Shown here in pieces: positions 10,361 through 20,149 of a stretch of 38,199 bases of DNA. The notes beneath the pieces are model-generated. The model was not told the origin of the DNA and did not search any database. It saw only the letters and a list, made by a program, of their open reading frames with translations. Position 1 is the first letter of the stretch; each line of letters begins with the position of its first letter. Location: assembly GCA_000310025.1 (NCBI GenBank), contig FN649743.1, positions 2,839,358-2,877,556 of the forward strand, in the 5' to 3' direction. The DNA comes from Ectocarpus siliculosus. Taxonomy: Eukaryota > Sar > Phaeophyceae > Ectocarpales > Ectocarpaceae. The translations under genes and the position numbers were made by a program.

Positions 10361-10846
10361 TGTTGGATGTACTCACAGCATTGACAGATTATTGCAACCG
10401 AGGAATGTTCCTAGAAGATGGAGCGGGGGATTTTGGGGGTTCCGCAGTTGTAATAAATTGGGGGAATGGTGGTACCATCTTTGCCACATATTATTGTTTT
10501 CTGGGTATGCGTGTCAGCAACGGTGTTGGCCACGTGCCCTTGATTTATTCATCTTCCTTTTTCCCGGCTATCACGCCCTGGGCTATCACGCCCGTGCCCA
10601 TACTACCTATCCACCATCTATCACGCTGCCAGGCTTTCACGCCTCTAGGCTATCACGCCATCACAACAGCTATCACAGCACCAGCGTCAACACATCAGAG
10701 CTATCACGCTCCGGAACATCATAGATGCGGCGGGTTACCACACCCGTGGGCAGTTTACTGTATTTTATCGTTGCCGGCAAACTCGCCGCGCGGTTCTTTT
10801 ATTTTTGCCGTCTACAACTGCGCCGGGCGCACCAAGCCACCCAACA
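10361..10846 (+). repeat. Element C 3' LTR (486 bp)
   Basis: Identical to 5147-5632 by eye, offset 5,214 bp, and followed by the target duplication AGGCC at 10847-10851. Confidence 0.93.
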
Positions 10847-10851
10847 AGGCC
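10847..10851. repeat. Target-site duplication of element C, right copy
   Basis: AGGCC, an exact match to 5142-5146. Confidence 0.9.
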
Positions 10852-11506
10852 TCATGACATAGCATGCGCTACATAGTATCACGTTCCGCTAGGAAACCAA
10901 AACTTACATCAGTCTAGGAAACGCACAGACGTGTCTTGCTCCAAAACCAATAACTTCGCACTACTTTTCGTCTCACCCCCAAACCCCTGCGTTGATTCCG
11001 AACAGGAGCGATAGCACCTCAACTACCACATGAAGTGCAGGTGTGTTTGACAACACATCCAACTCCAACAGCACTTGGAGCACAAAATGTGTAGCTGAGT
11101 GGAGCGCAGGGAGAGACGGGAAGGTGGAATATTCAGGAACAGCGTGAGCAATTGATGAATGAATCGAAACATCATCACACAGTCAGTCGTCGCTGGGACG
11201 TGGTACTCTTCAACAGAATGTGCCAGCGTTTGCTCTCTCTGTCCTTTTTTCACAGCGCGGAAATACCCGCAGCCACCACGGCCTCAATCCACCTCCCTAC
11301 ATGGAGTGTGGTCGATAATGCATGGCATCATTTACAATACGAACCGACACACAGAACCACCATGTGGAAGACATCGTGGTCTATTGGTTGACAGAGAGCT
11401 CTTCACTCCGGGCCACGACGTCCGTTCGCCCTTCGTATGCTTGCCTCGGAAACCCTCCACATAGAGAAAAAATATGAGGCCATTTCTGCGTACTTATTTT
11501 CCTCAC
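10852..11506 (-). other. Intron of the 7TM-RGS gene, upstream part
   Basis: In gene orientation this follows the donor at 11501-11506 and leads into element C. I found no confident exon, although one more membrane segment would be expected in this interval. A minus-strand frame near 10940-11130 (containing LQVLLELDVLSNTPALHVVV) is open but does not resemble the receptor. Confidence 0.4.
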
Positions 11507-11676
11507 TTGCGATGGTGCTGCCAACGATCATCGAACAGCACAACTCCTCGCGAAGCTTGAAAGCGTCATTTACGCGTGATATCCGTATGACCAAAATGGA
11601 CAGTGGCCCTCCAGCCACAATGAGTACTGCTCCCCCCAGCATGGCGTCATCAAAGTAGAAGCACTCTCGCATGTCA
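11507..11676 (-). CDS. 7TM-RGS receptor, exon with membrane segment 5
   Basis: A strong acceptor (TCTCTTCTCTACAG) precedes the exon and a GTGAGG donor follows (11501-11506). It encodes FDDAMLGGAVLIVAGGPLSI, then LVIRISRVNDAFKLREEL: one membrane helix followed by the basic/acidic loop (R.V.DAF.+REEL) typical of AtRGS1-like and related 7TM-RGS proteins. It starts with one base that completes the split codon of the previous exon (AG/T) and ends with one base, so it joins cleanly to the exon at 4745-5112. Confidence 0.68.
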
Positions 11677-12043
11677 CTGTAGAGAAGAGATACCATATTA
11701 TTCGGTTGAGCTGGCGGGTTCACGAGGTTGGAGGAGAAACGCACCTATCTTTAACTCACGTTAATCGTGTTCGGTACGACAGTCGTAGCTACTCCACCGG
11801 CGTGCATACATGCTGTCACAGATAAATGTGGTTACTCGTCGGGGCAGAGGGAAGCGTCAGGCGGTGAAGGGACCTTTTCACCGTGCACCTCCATCCAAGC
11901 CCATCAGTATATAGATATGAGTGCGACGCAATCTTGCTTGGCGTGTCTATGCAATAGGAAATAATCGTTCACATTAAACACTCATCCGTGTACAAAGAAG
12001 CCGTCCGCTCTGATAGGCCCAAGCTGTGATTGTGTGGTGTCAC

Positions 12044-12236
12044 CTCGAGTAGTGTGCAGGATCGTCCCCGAAGAACAAGCCGGCTCGGATGGTGAGCACA
12101 ATGGAGGTCAGGACCAAGACGCCCGTTGCATGTTTTCTCTTCACGAATTTGGCGTACTTCAGCCGATACTTGCGATTGTACGCGATCACCAATCGGACGG
12201 CCCGGATAAAGTACGGCATCGTGCCAAACTGGACCA
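12044..12236 (-). CDS. 7TM-RGS receptor, exon with end of TM3 and TM4
   Basis: A 193-nt exon between acceptor GGCCGCAG and donor AG/GTGACA (12038-12043). It encodes VQFGTMPYFIRAVRLVIAYN then a basic loop (RKYRLKYAKFVKRKH) and a helix (GVLVLTSIVLTIRAGLFFG). The FIRAVRLVIAYN...R.KY pattern is the hallmark after TM3 in 7TM-RGS proteins. Phases agree on both sides (G/TG upstream, AG/T downstream). A longer open frame running up to 13020 is intronic. Confidence 0.68.
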
Positions 12237-12516
12237 CTGCGGCCAGCCGAAGCCCAAGCATGCATTTATTTACCGCAGGTGACGGCCGACAAATGTCGTG
12301 AAGGGAGCAGAACCGTGTGCACCGTGGTGTAAGCCAACGCTTTGTAGTTGTAAAAAACACATTGACTGAAGGATCGTATTCGCGAGGGGCGCACTGCAGC
12401 AGCATCATGTTATATATATACTTACAGGATGGTCGTCGTGACGTGACACATTTCTTGTTATTAGTATGGAAAAAAAAAAAAATGGCTGTGATAATTTTTT
12501 CGTACAGCGGTATGGA

Positions 12517-12605
12517 CCAGACGCCGACTGTACATAGAAGTTGGCGAGTGTCGACTGAGTTGTGTTGTGACGGCATCTTCCACGCACTTCTGCCAGCGCT
12601 GCTTT
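12517..12605 (+). repeat. Intronic stem-loop repeat, copy 1
   Basis: Shares ACGCCGACTG, then a GAGTG...AGTTGTG...TGACGGC segment and a closing CACTTC arm, with the copies near 12915 and 13453. The arms pair imperfectly. Confidence 0.4.
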
Positions 12606-12914
12606 GTTGTTTGGAGTCTTGTAGGTCGAGATACAGCAGTGGGATTCTCGAGTTGTGGAGGCAAAAGTATGCCTGCAGCCACAGCAAAAAATTGCATGCA
12701 TGCATAGCTCGACTACCGTGCTGCTGTGTTTTTACTACAGACCAACTGGATGGGATACTTCCTGCCACGGCTAACCATACTACAACGCGATGTAAACATC
12801 CGTTCTTGTGTCGTGCGGCTGCTTCGTGTATCGACGACAGATACACACGCAGGGCTCTCGCGACGTTGTCGTTATTGCGCGGGAGGACCCCCCCGAGATC
12901 TTCCACATATATAT

Positions 12915-13010
12915 ATGGTGCTCCGACGACGGCAGTACTACTGTGCATAGATGTTGTAGGAGAGTGGAGTTGTGCTGTCACGGCAGCTTTCCCGCACTCT
13001 CCTACCGGTG
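12915..13010 (+). repeat. Intronic stem-loop repeat, copy 2
   Basis: The outer arms GTAGGAGAGTG (12956-12966) and CACTCTCCTAC (12995-13005) pair perfectly over 11 bp. The loop contains a smaller stem (GCTGTCACGGCAGC), giving a nested hairpin. Confidence 0.5.
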
Positions 13011-13452
13011 CTTGCGTCATGCAGTCTTCTACGCCGGAAGACGAGAGTGGTTTGGGTTCCCGTGTTGGTTGTGCAGCAAACGTGCCTGCAACAACAGAGG
13101 ATACGGTGTTCTATTTATTATTATCCCGCTCACCTTTTTTTTTTTTTTTGCGACATGATGCAATTTTTTTTTTTTCTGAATATGACACAACGAATCCATC
13201 TCTGTCATAGGTAGAGTCAGAGTCAGATTAGCAATGAATTCATAGCGTCAGAAAAAGTTACCTGTATGTCTACGATTTCCCAGACAGCATATAGGGACAT
13301 GTATGTCCCCTGCGGCATTTTTCCATTGTCCTTTGGCACTGCCAAGAAGACCGCCTAATTTTTCCGCAGTCAGTCCAACTTTTGCTTTTATAATTTACAT
13401 CGAACGACGGGGGACGGGTCGCGACCTTCATCATGCCCACCTGCGACTATCG

Positions 13453-13540
13453 TATCGACGAGACGCCGACTGATCATGGTCGTAAGAGTGTGGAGTTAGC
13501 TGTCTTGTGACGGTATTCTTCACAAATTCCTTACCTCTCC
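13453..13540 (+). repeat. Intronic stem-loop repeat, copy 3
   Basis: Repeats the GACGCCGACTG start and the GAGTGTGGAGTT...TGTGACGG core of copies 1 and 2, with an imperfect closing arm (CACAAATTCCTTACC). Confidence 0.4.
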
Positions 13541-14777
13541 ACTTACTTCTTCCCCCTACAAATCCTCTACCCTTCTTCTTCTTCTTTGCTTCCCCACGGA
13601 CACTCACTAGACTACCATCGGGCCGGGATGTTGGCCCCCAGGCCCATTGGGGGGCGGGGGGCCAATCCTTAACCCTAGTTCACAGTACAGTAAGACGGCA
13701 GCTTCCATTGCGCCTTCCCTGATATTACCGTCGTACGGAGATAGAAGCGAAAAAACGACACCTACTGCACCTACCAATAATAGAAGATGAGAGTGCCGAG
13801 AATGTAGAACTTTCAAGTAGTGTGTGTGACCGTAGTACATTGAGCAAGTTCAGATTACACACTGTAGCAATGAAGTGAATGTATATCATATTTGAGTACA
13901 CACTCTCTGTCTACGGCCGTTTGGTAATCACGTTGTTGCCCGGCGTTTTACCAGCCACTATGTCGCATGGATCCAAGCGCTGTTCTACTTCTCGCTCGGC
14001 GATACCTCTACCATCGACGGTGCTCCTCAGCATTGCCGCGTGCGAATTGAGTTCAAAACTCTCATGTGCACACATCACATTGCAGGTACGTACAGTATGT
14101 TCGTTGCGATATGTTGCTACATACATCGAACTGCAGGTATTCACGGGAAACGATTTGAGGGCATATCATTTTCTCTTCATTAGGCCCTTCCCTTTACGAG
14201 ACAGGAAGAGTTCTTGTCTCGTTCTTCATAAAGTTATCAGCTCTCACTCCACGTACACAACATTTCTGCCGTGTAGGAGCTCCAATGCGTGGCCACCCAG
14301 AAGGTCTGAGGCACTTTCCTTCTTGTTTTGCTTGCAAGGAGTAAAAGAGTGGGACTGCTCTGTTGCTTCGCTACTGTGCACACGTCCCGTTCATATTGAA
14401 GTGACTGCCACGGAGGGTGGGTGTACTTGCACCCTGTTGCGAATATCTGTGCTTCACAATGAATGGTCTATTTTGTCATTCCCCGCATCAACGCCTATCA
14501 TTTTTCCTTTCATCGTGGCGGCGGGATGCCATGTGGCCCACCTCATTCCCTCTCTACTCGAGAGCATGGAACGAGCTCGAAACACCCGTCTAACGGACAG
14601 CTAGCTTATCCTCACCCTTGCGTGTTCTCAACAGTTTTCTCATTCTGGTCGCCCAAGGAGGCCGGCCAATCCCCCCAGCCGTTTAAACTACAAGAGACTA
14701 ATAAACAAGGAATATAATAGTAAAGACTAAAGTTTGTAGGATATTTGGCAAGAGTGAACGTATTATTTTCGTCTTAC

Positions 14778-15122
14778 CGACGTATGAGATGATGAAGGTG
14801 ACCGGGCAAGGTAACGTCGTGGCACCCATGCTTTGCAGCAGCCAGTTCAAGAGCACGGACGCGACCAAAATGAGGCATGTCACCTCTGTCACCAATACTA
14901 GTGAAGGCGACCTCGCCGCGATCTCGAACTCTTTCCTATGAGCGACAAGTCTCCACAGCAAGGCCAACCACCCGAGTACGACGGTCACCAACGACAGAAA
15001 AAGAACCACGGGCACCCAAACCATGTTCGAGATATGCCGGCGTCCAGACTTGCCGTCTGGTCGACTTGGTTTTGCGCATTCAACTACTGTAGTCGGGATG
15101 CCACATCCGCGCGCGGAAACTA
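14778..15122 (-). CDS. 7TM-RGS receptor, exon with ectodomain end and TM1-TM3
   Basis: From acceptor CTCCTACAG to donor GTAAGAC (14771-14777), 345 nt. It encodes a Cys-containing extracellular stretch (ARGCGIPTTVVECAKPSRP), then TM1 (VWVPVVLFLSLVTVVLGWLA), a short basic loop, TM2 (SLVLVTEVTCLILVASVLL) and the LPCPVTFIISYV start of TM3. The PC-x-V-T motif at TM3 and the R-S-P-S loop before TM2 fit 7TM-RGS receptors. The exon ends one base into a codon, completed by the 12044-12236 exon. The true start codon and upstream ectodomain exons are not identified. Confidence 0.65.
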
Positions 15123-16784
15123 CTGTAGGAGTTGTACAAGTTCAAATTGCGGTCTATCCAGTGTCAAACGCCACGAAACAACGCGATTGGCTGATGAGGA
15201 GGTACAGTCCATGACGTTATGTACCGATTCCGGCGTACCTGATTAGGTTAATCCGTGATCGAACACGCACGTGCCGAACGCGGACATCGAAGACGCACAA
15301 ACACGTGCTGTCTAGGTTATGTCCCAGAGACCAAATCGAAAATAAGTTCACGACACCGTACAAAGCCCATGACAACAATGCAGTTTCCTCAATCATGTGC
15401 ACATGAATATACTCGTCGTTGTGTTGGCGGTGCACGGGGTCATGACGCGGGATGCTGCGTGATACAGCAGATTGTCATGATGGCGATGGTCGATCACCCA
15501 CTCAAGCGATGCATACATGCCTGCGACGAGTGAGTGTGATTCTCTTCCAGACGAATATTGTTGCCGATCACAACCCGCCAGACCCATCACCAGGGGCGAT
15601 CCTACTGCTGTACAGCAGAGCGTGCGGATCGGCGAGCGTTACATTACGGGAAAAAAACGTACGTACGTGAAGAGGTTCGAGTTGCGGCGGAATAAGCTTC
15701 CGGGGGCACGTGGCAGAGGTTGGTACAGCATTGGTGGAGCAAACACAGCCACACAGCTGCCAGTTTCAAAGGGTTGCCCATCTTGATGATGATCAAGACA
15801 TACACAATTTGGTGTTGGAGCACCACGGGTGTCCAGGCACCGCTGAGGGCGTGAAACTTACAGCACGGCAGCAGTATCGATTGCGCGACGGCCAATCAAT
15901 CAATTTCACGACCTCGGGGGTTCGGAAGAAATAAAACGTGCGTGGCTCCCGTATTGTAGGGATTTTCCGACAAATAGAGAGGCGATCATCTGTCATCATC
16001 TATCTACTACTCTACCGTACAGTACATACAGAAGTAGTTTGCCGCAGTATCGTTTTTGTCGAGCCTGTTTCCCACAGTGAGATATCGTGTATGTGTATAT
16101 GCTGCCCGGGGAATCGTTGAAATACAAGTTGGTCACCGGCATTGCTGATCTTTTTACGGACCGGCGCGTCAAAATTCCCCCGGGTTCATATCATCTATGT
16201 TCTGTGGAGAGTGCATTATTATTATTTGTTGTGTTTCTCGTGAGAAAAAGAAAAATAGACAAACAATAAATGTTAACGAGCGTATACTTATTTTCTCCGT
16301 CCACACGGTGCGAATCCCTGCTGCGCCAGATAACATTTTCCTCGGCCATTTGTTGTCAGGATAGACTATATCATTGACTCTACGTCATTGCAGGAATACG
16401 AAAAAACGCCAGAGAAGGGCGCCACGTCAAAGAGACACCAACAGAGGACCCGACAAACCAACCGTTTCTTACCTCGTGAACCCCACCGGTACGGATATTT
16501 GAAGGTACTGCGTGGAGGCCAGAACATTTTTCTACTGCGGTAGACAACAACAACCACTACATAGAACGAAAAAAAAAAAGTCATGACTTTCCATCCTTTC
16601 GAAAAATGGACGTTCTTCCCCCGAAAAATATTGCCTGGGTCTTCCTGGCATGGTGCGCAGGTCAATCCTTTGAATTTCCCTACGCGATTGTTTCCACACA
16701 AAGAATGGGAACGTTCCGTTCACTCCACGTGCACATACGGTTGCGAGGTCAAGCGTTGACGTTAATGCATTCCCATTAGGTTAG
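15123..16784. other. Region upstream of the identified receptor exons
   Basis: No exon here is secure. A minus-strand frame at 15793-15999 encodes a Cys-rich stretch (RYCCRAVSFTPSAVPGHPWC) followed closely by a GTATGT donor, so it could be part of the receptor ectodomain. The right end abuts the 5' LTR of element A. Confidence 0.3.
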
Positions 16785-17085
16785 TGTTAAGGAGTGTTGC
16801 TGTAGGGCCTAGATGGGGTACATCTTAGTCTAGTATAGGATGTGGGATGTCCGTGAGGTATACCTCTCAGGGGCCATACCACATCAGGACTCAGCTATCT
16901 GCGTGCCCCCTGGTTGCTAGGAGCTTGCTACTTGTAGGAGGATCCCCTCCTCAATCAGACCTTCCTCGCTCTCAATTCAAGCAACATCTCATTTCTACAC
17001 AATCGTGGAGACAAGGCATCAAGCGAGCGTACCTCTTTCTTTACCCTAGGACCCAGCTGCTTCCAACAGCTGGACCTCCTTTATA
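16785..17085 (+). repeat. Element A 5' LTR (301 bp)
   Basis: TGTTAAGG... to ...CTCCTTTATA. Compared with the 3' LTR it has a 17-bp insertion near 16921-16937, an imperfect duplication of the neighbouring TTGCTAGGAG. A stem CAGCTG-CTTCCAA-CAGCTG lies near its 3' end. Confidence 0.9.
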
Positions 17086-17087
17086 TC

Positions 17088-17100
17088 TGGCGTCGTCTGG
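17088..17100 (+). promoter_or_regulatory. Primer binding site of element A
   Basis: TGGCGTCGTCTGG begins two bases after the LTR. The TGG start complements a tRNA CCA end. Element B has the related TGGCGTTGTCGG at the same position, so both probably use the same or a similar tRNA, which I cannot name. Confidence 0.65.
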
Positions 17101-17539
17101 CAAGATGAGAAATTTGGAGAATACATTAGGCAATTTAACGCTCTGACGATGACGGTCATGGTGTCACACACTGCATTCAAGCCTTCCGCTGCTCAGGTTC
17201 AGATTGCTGTTCGGGACTCCATGCTCAAGCAGTTTCCGGTTTTGTCTGGACAATTGTACAAGGACGCGCAATTGACCATGGAGGCCCCTTTTCGGCGACA
17301 TGACACTTGTCTGGAGGACATGTGGGAGGCTTTGGACAAGCGTACGATAGCCCACACACCTGCAAAAGCGCATGACTTCGCACAGGCGCGCGGGACGATA
17401 TGTCTCCCGTAACAATTCATCTTCAGCACGTCCGCGCCGTAATGTTTCGGACAAGAAATCGGCGTCCAACACAGAGTCCTCTTCCATTTCTTCGGAGTCT
17501 TCGACTGCGAACAAGAGAGGTGGTAAGGGTAAAAACTGA
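17101..17539 (+). pseudogene. gag: Element A gag remnant (C-terminal capsid and tail)
   Basis: Reading starts abruptly after the PBS with DEKFGEYIRQFNALT, which aligns with the end of the element B capsid (DGTSFADYLVLF). It continues through MEAPFRRHDTCLEDMWEALD (B has SIADMWEAF). About 3.4 kb of upstream gag is gone. A frameshift near 17385-17395 moves the frame into a basic Ser/Arg/Lys tail (NKRGGKGKN), which ends at UGA 17537-17539. The zinc knuckle found in B is absent. The UGA is followed in phase by the next long ORF. Confidence 0.7.
17537..17539 (+). promoter_or_regulatory. Candidate readthrough stop between Gag and NADAR-Pol (A)
   Basis: AAC UGA CAU: a single UGA followed by C, with the next ORF open in the same phase and no in-frame ATG until 17777. 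Element B has the same arrangement (30974-30976). Confidence 0.45.
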
Positions 17540-18442
17540 CATGTCGATGACGGAGTTCAGCCGGTACTGCCGCCAACAGCATCCACCGTGCGCCCTTCTG
17601 GTGTATCTCAAGATGTTCGTGTTCAACCTACTTATTTAGGTACGCCCACTTCTGTATTTCAATCCCCCCAAGTTTCTCGGCCCGCCTCTTCGCCGCCCAC
17701 CTCATCGTCTGCTGGTTCTGGACGTGACAAATCCACTCCGGCAACAACTTTGTGGTGTGGGCGAAAGGGAGGTAAGATGGCGAGCGGTTCACCCCAGCTC
17801 ACCTCGTCGTCTCGGGTTTTAGAAGGAATAAGAAACTTGCCCTCTGCTATAAGAAAAGATTCCCCAGGTGTTGTCAACCAGGGATCTTCTAGAGTAGTAC
17901 GCGAGCCTTCTTCCACAGTCGTCCGGAATTCTACCGCCGATGCTCCTTCTACCAATTCTTCGCGACTTTCGTTGTCTCAGACCGTCCGTTGCCCCCGTGT
18001 GGTAGCACCTGATACACATAACTTTTCCTCTGCTGCCCACCAAGTGTTGACTGCACCGCCGCCATCGAGATCGGATGGTGGTGCCCACCAAATTGTGGAA
18101 GGTTCGGCTCCTTTGTCAAGGGGGAGTACTCAAGAGCACCCTGCACCAACTCGCCGAAGCCAGCATGATGCAGGAGTGACTACTCCTAACGAACAGGTCT
18201 CTAATAGCCGCCTTGCTAACATTGACCCAGCCGGAGTTGCCGCCCGTAGGCCGCCCTCTGGAACCAGAAGCGCTGCGCTCTCGCCCGCTTCTACCTCGCT
18301 TTCAGGTTCTCCATCTTCGCGAATGGGGACCCGTCCGCTTGGTCATTCTAACCCCGCTGTGCCTGGTGCTCTTTCGTTGCCGATTAGCCCCGCACAAGCA
18401 CAGTCGTTTGACGACACGCGTGAATATATTTCGGACAATGCT

Positions 18443-18912
18443 TTCCTTTTCTGGAAACCTCCTTCGATTTTGTTCGCAGTGGACTCCTTCGATTTTTGAC
18501 GTCCTGGGGGTGCGTTACTCATGTGGTGAGCAATTTATGATGTCGGAAAAGGCTAAGCTGTTTGGAGATACAGTCACGTACGACAAAATTATGGCCACTT
18601 CTGATCCAGCGCAACACAAGTCTTTAGGTCGTCAAGTACGTCCGTTCGATTATGCTGAATGGGAGCGTCGTCGTGAAGAGATTGTGCTTACGGGTTCGTA
18701 TGCCAAATTTGCTCAGAACGCTGCCATCAAACAACATTTGTTGGCTACAGGCATCCGTATACTTGCAGAAGCTAGCCCCTTTGATACTCTTTGGGGTATT
18801 GGCTTGCCTGCACACCATCCACATGCTGCAGACCCGTCCAAATGGTCGACGTCTGGCAAAAACTTGCTTGGATTAGCATTGATGAGAGTTCAGCTTTTAC
18901 TGCGAGATCGCC
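18443..18912 (+). other. NADAR domain in element A polyprotein
   Basis: About 155 residues match the YbiA/DUF1768 (NADAR) pattern: FW.PPS at the start, YSCGEQFMMSEKAKLF (family S.EH...A.KA), GRQVRPFDYAEWERRR, YAKFAQN (family KF.QN), LLATG, EASPFDTLWGIGL, and GKNLLGLALMRVQ (family G.N.LG..LM.VR). Family members cleave N-glycosidic bonds: bacterial YbiA acts on riboflavin-pathway intermediates, and NADAR partners of DarT toxins remove ADP-ribose from guanine. It lies between Gag and protease. One base too many near 18465-18475 splits it between two frames. Confidence 0.88.
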
Positions 18913-19253
18913 CGCTCGCGGGCGATGCTTCTGCCGATTCTGCTTTTGATTCTGCTTTTCCCGAGCCCCCTTCTTCTCAGCCCCCTTCAACGTCAAAACG
19001 TCGTATTCACGAAGTGGCTTCAGCGGGCAGGCCGCCGGCCCACGAGGACCAAGATACTGGTTCGGCTGGCGTGCGTTTAGACGCCCCTGGAGATCATGCT
19101 CCTGGAGTGCATCGTGTTGCACCCACCTTTGTTTGCGATGATAAACCTCCTCTTTTGGAGCATGGGCCTGATCTGGTAGGTGGAACTCTTTTAAAAGATT
19201 CCGATTCTTACACCACCCGAGTTTGGTTACATGGTGGGCCAACTGCTACTTCG

Positions 19254-19560
19254 CAACTTCCGCGGGTGGCTTTATTAGATTCTGGCTCTCCTGCGTCCTT
19301 CGTGACCGACTCTGTGGTTACTGCTATGATCGCTGCTGGTGCTTTGACACCTGGGAGTGTTCGCGTGTCGCCTTCTCGCCGTTGGGGTGGGTTTGGCGAT
19401 GGGCCTGCTCTCGAGACCACCAAATCTGTTCGCCTCACCGTCAACTTCCTAAATGGAGATCGTGCTACAGCTTCTTTGGCGGTTTGGGCTTGCATTGTTC
19501 CAGACAAGGCCATGGGACATGCTGTGCTTTTGGGGCGTGACAGTTGGATGCGTTTCAATT
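19254..19560 (+). other. Retropepsin-like protease domain (A)
   Basis: Begins RVALLDSGSPASFVTD with the Asp-Ser-Gly catalytic triplet and closes with AVLLGRDSWMRF, matching the hydrophobic-Gly-Arg/Asp motif of retroviral-type aspartic proteases. Confidence 0.75.
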
Positions 19561-20149
19561 CTAGGACATTTTCAACTCTCCCTCGCCCTGGGCCGGACGG
19601 TCGTGTCATGGGTGAGCTCACGCTTTCTACGCGTTTTTCGGCTGGAGCTTGTGTTTACGCTACACATGACGAGGCACCAGAGTCTTCGTTTCACCTCAAG
19701 TATGCCGGCAGTTCGGGCATTTCTTTGGGGCCGGAGCCTACACTCATTGAGGTCAACCTCGTCCGTTCTTCAGGTTTGCCTGCTTTGATAGGTGAGTATT
19801 TGGTGTCCTTTCGACCTGAAGTTGGTGCTCTTTCGTCTCCGGATGCGTTTGTGTCCAATGAACTTCAGCGCATCCCCCTCGCAGGTTGTGCTGAATTGGA
19901 GCCAGGCGCCATTCTTGGAGTTGCCGCGGCGCCTTTGTTGCGTGTGCCTGTGGAAACTTTGACCAAGTCTTTCACGTCCTCAACTTCGTCGACTTCGCCG
20001 TCTTCGAACTCGTCGGCTCCGTCGCCATCGACGACAGCCTCTCGGGTCAACACCGTTGATCCCAATCCAGAGGCACGACCTTCGAACCCCGCGCCAGCCC
20101 CCCCTCCGCCGAAGCCGCCCCCACAGGAACTGATGGATCGTCTGTCAGA

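Larger units (their letters stand above)
5147..10846 (+). mobile_element. Element C: gag-only LTR retrotransposon
   Basis: A complete 5,700-bp insertion flanked by AGGCC. Two direct 486-bp LTRs begin TGTTGG and end CCAACA and are identical over their whole length by eye, so the insertion is very young. Inside are a Gag ORF (5788-7926) and about 2.4 kb without a long ORF, ending in a polypurine tract at 10351-10360. No protease, RT, RNase H or integrase is present, so it must have moved with proteins supplied in trans (TR-GAG type). It lies antisense to the 7TM-RGS gene, within an intron. I could not identify a tRNA primer site: the sequence after the left LTR (CGCTAGCGTAATAG) does not start with TGG. 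Confidence 0.92.
12237..14777 (-). other. Intron of the 7TM-RGS gene
   Basis: About 2.5 kb between the donor at 14771-14777 and the acceptor at 12237-12239. It carries three diverged copies of a stem-loop repeat (12517-12605, 12915-13010, 13453-13540) and A/T runs near 12470-12482 and 13136-13175. Long overlapping open frames exist on both strands near 12317-13210, but neither shows a domain. Confidence 0.55.

Noticed and set aside
12040-13210. Long open frames on both strands (326 codons minus, 297 codons plus)
   Set aside because: They overlap in opposite senses. Only the 12044-12236 part matches the receptor and has good splice sites; the rest has homopolymers and no domain.
13879-14604. 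241-codon plus-strand ORF
   Set aside because: Lies within the receptor intron, on the other strand, with no recognisable motif.
18213-18460. N-terminal part of the 1,629-codon frame in element A
   Set aside because: The real linker and NADAR start are in a different frame here; the frame becomes meaningful only after about 18470.
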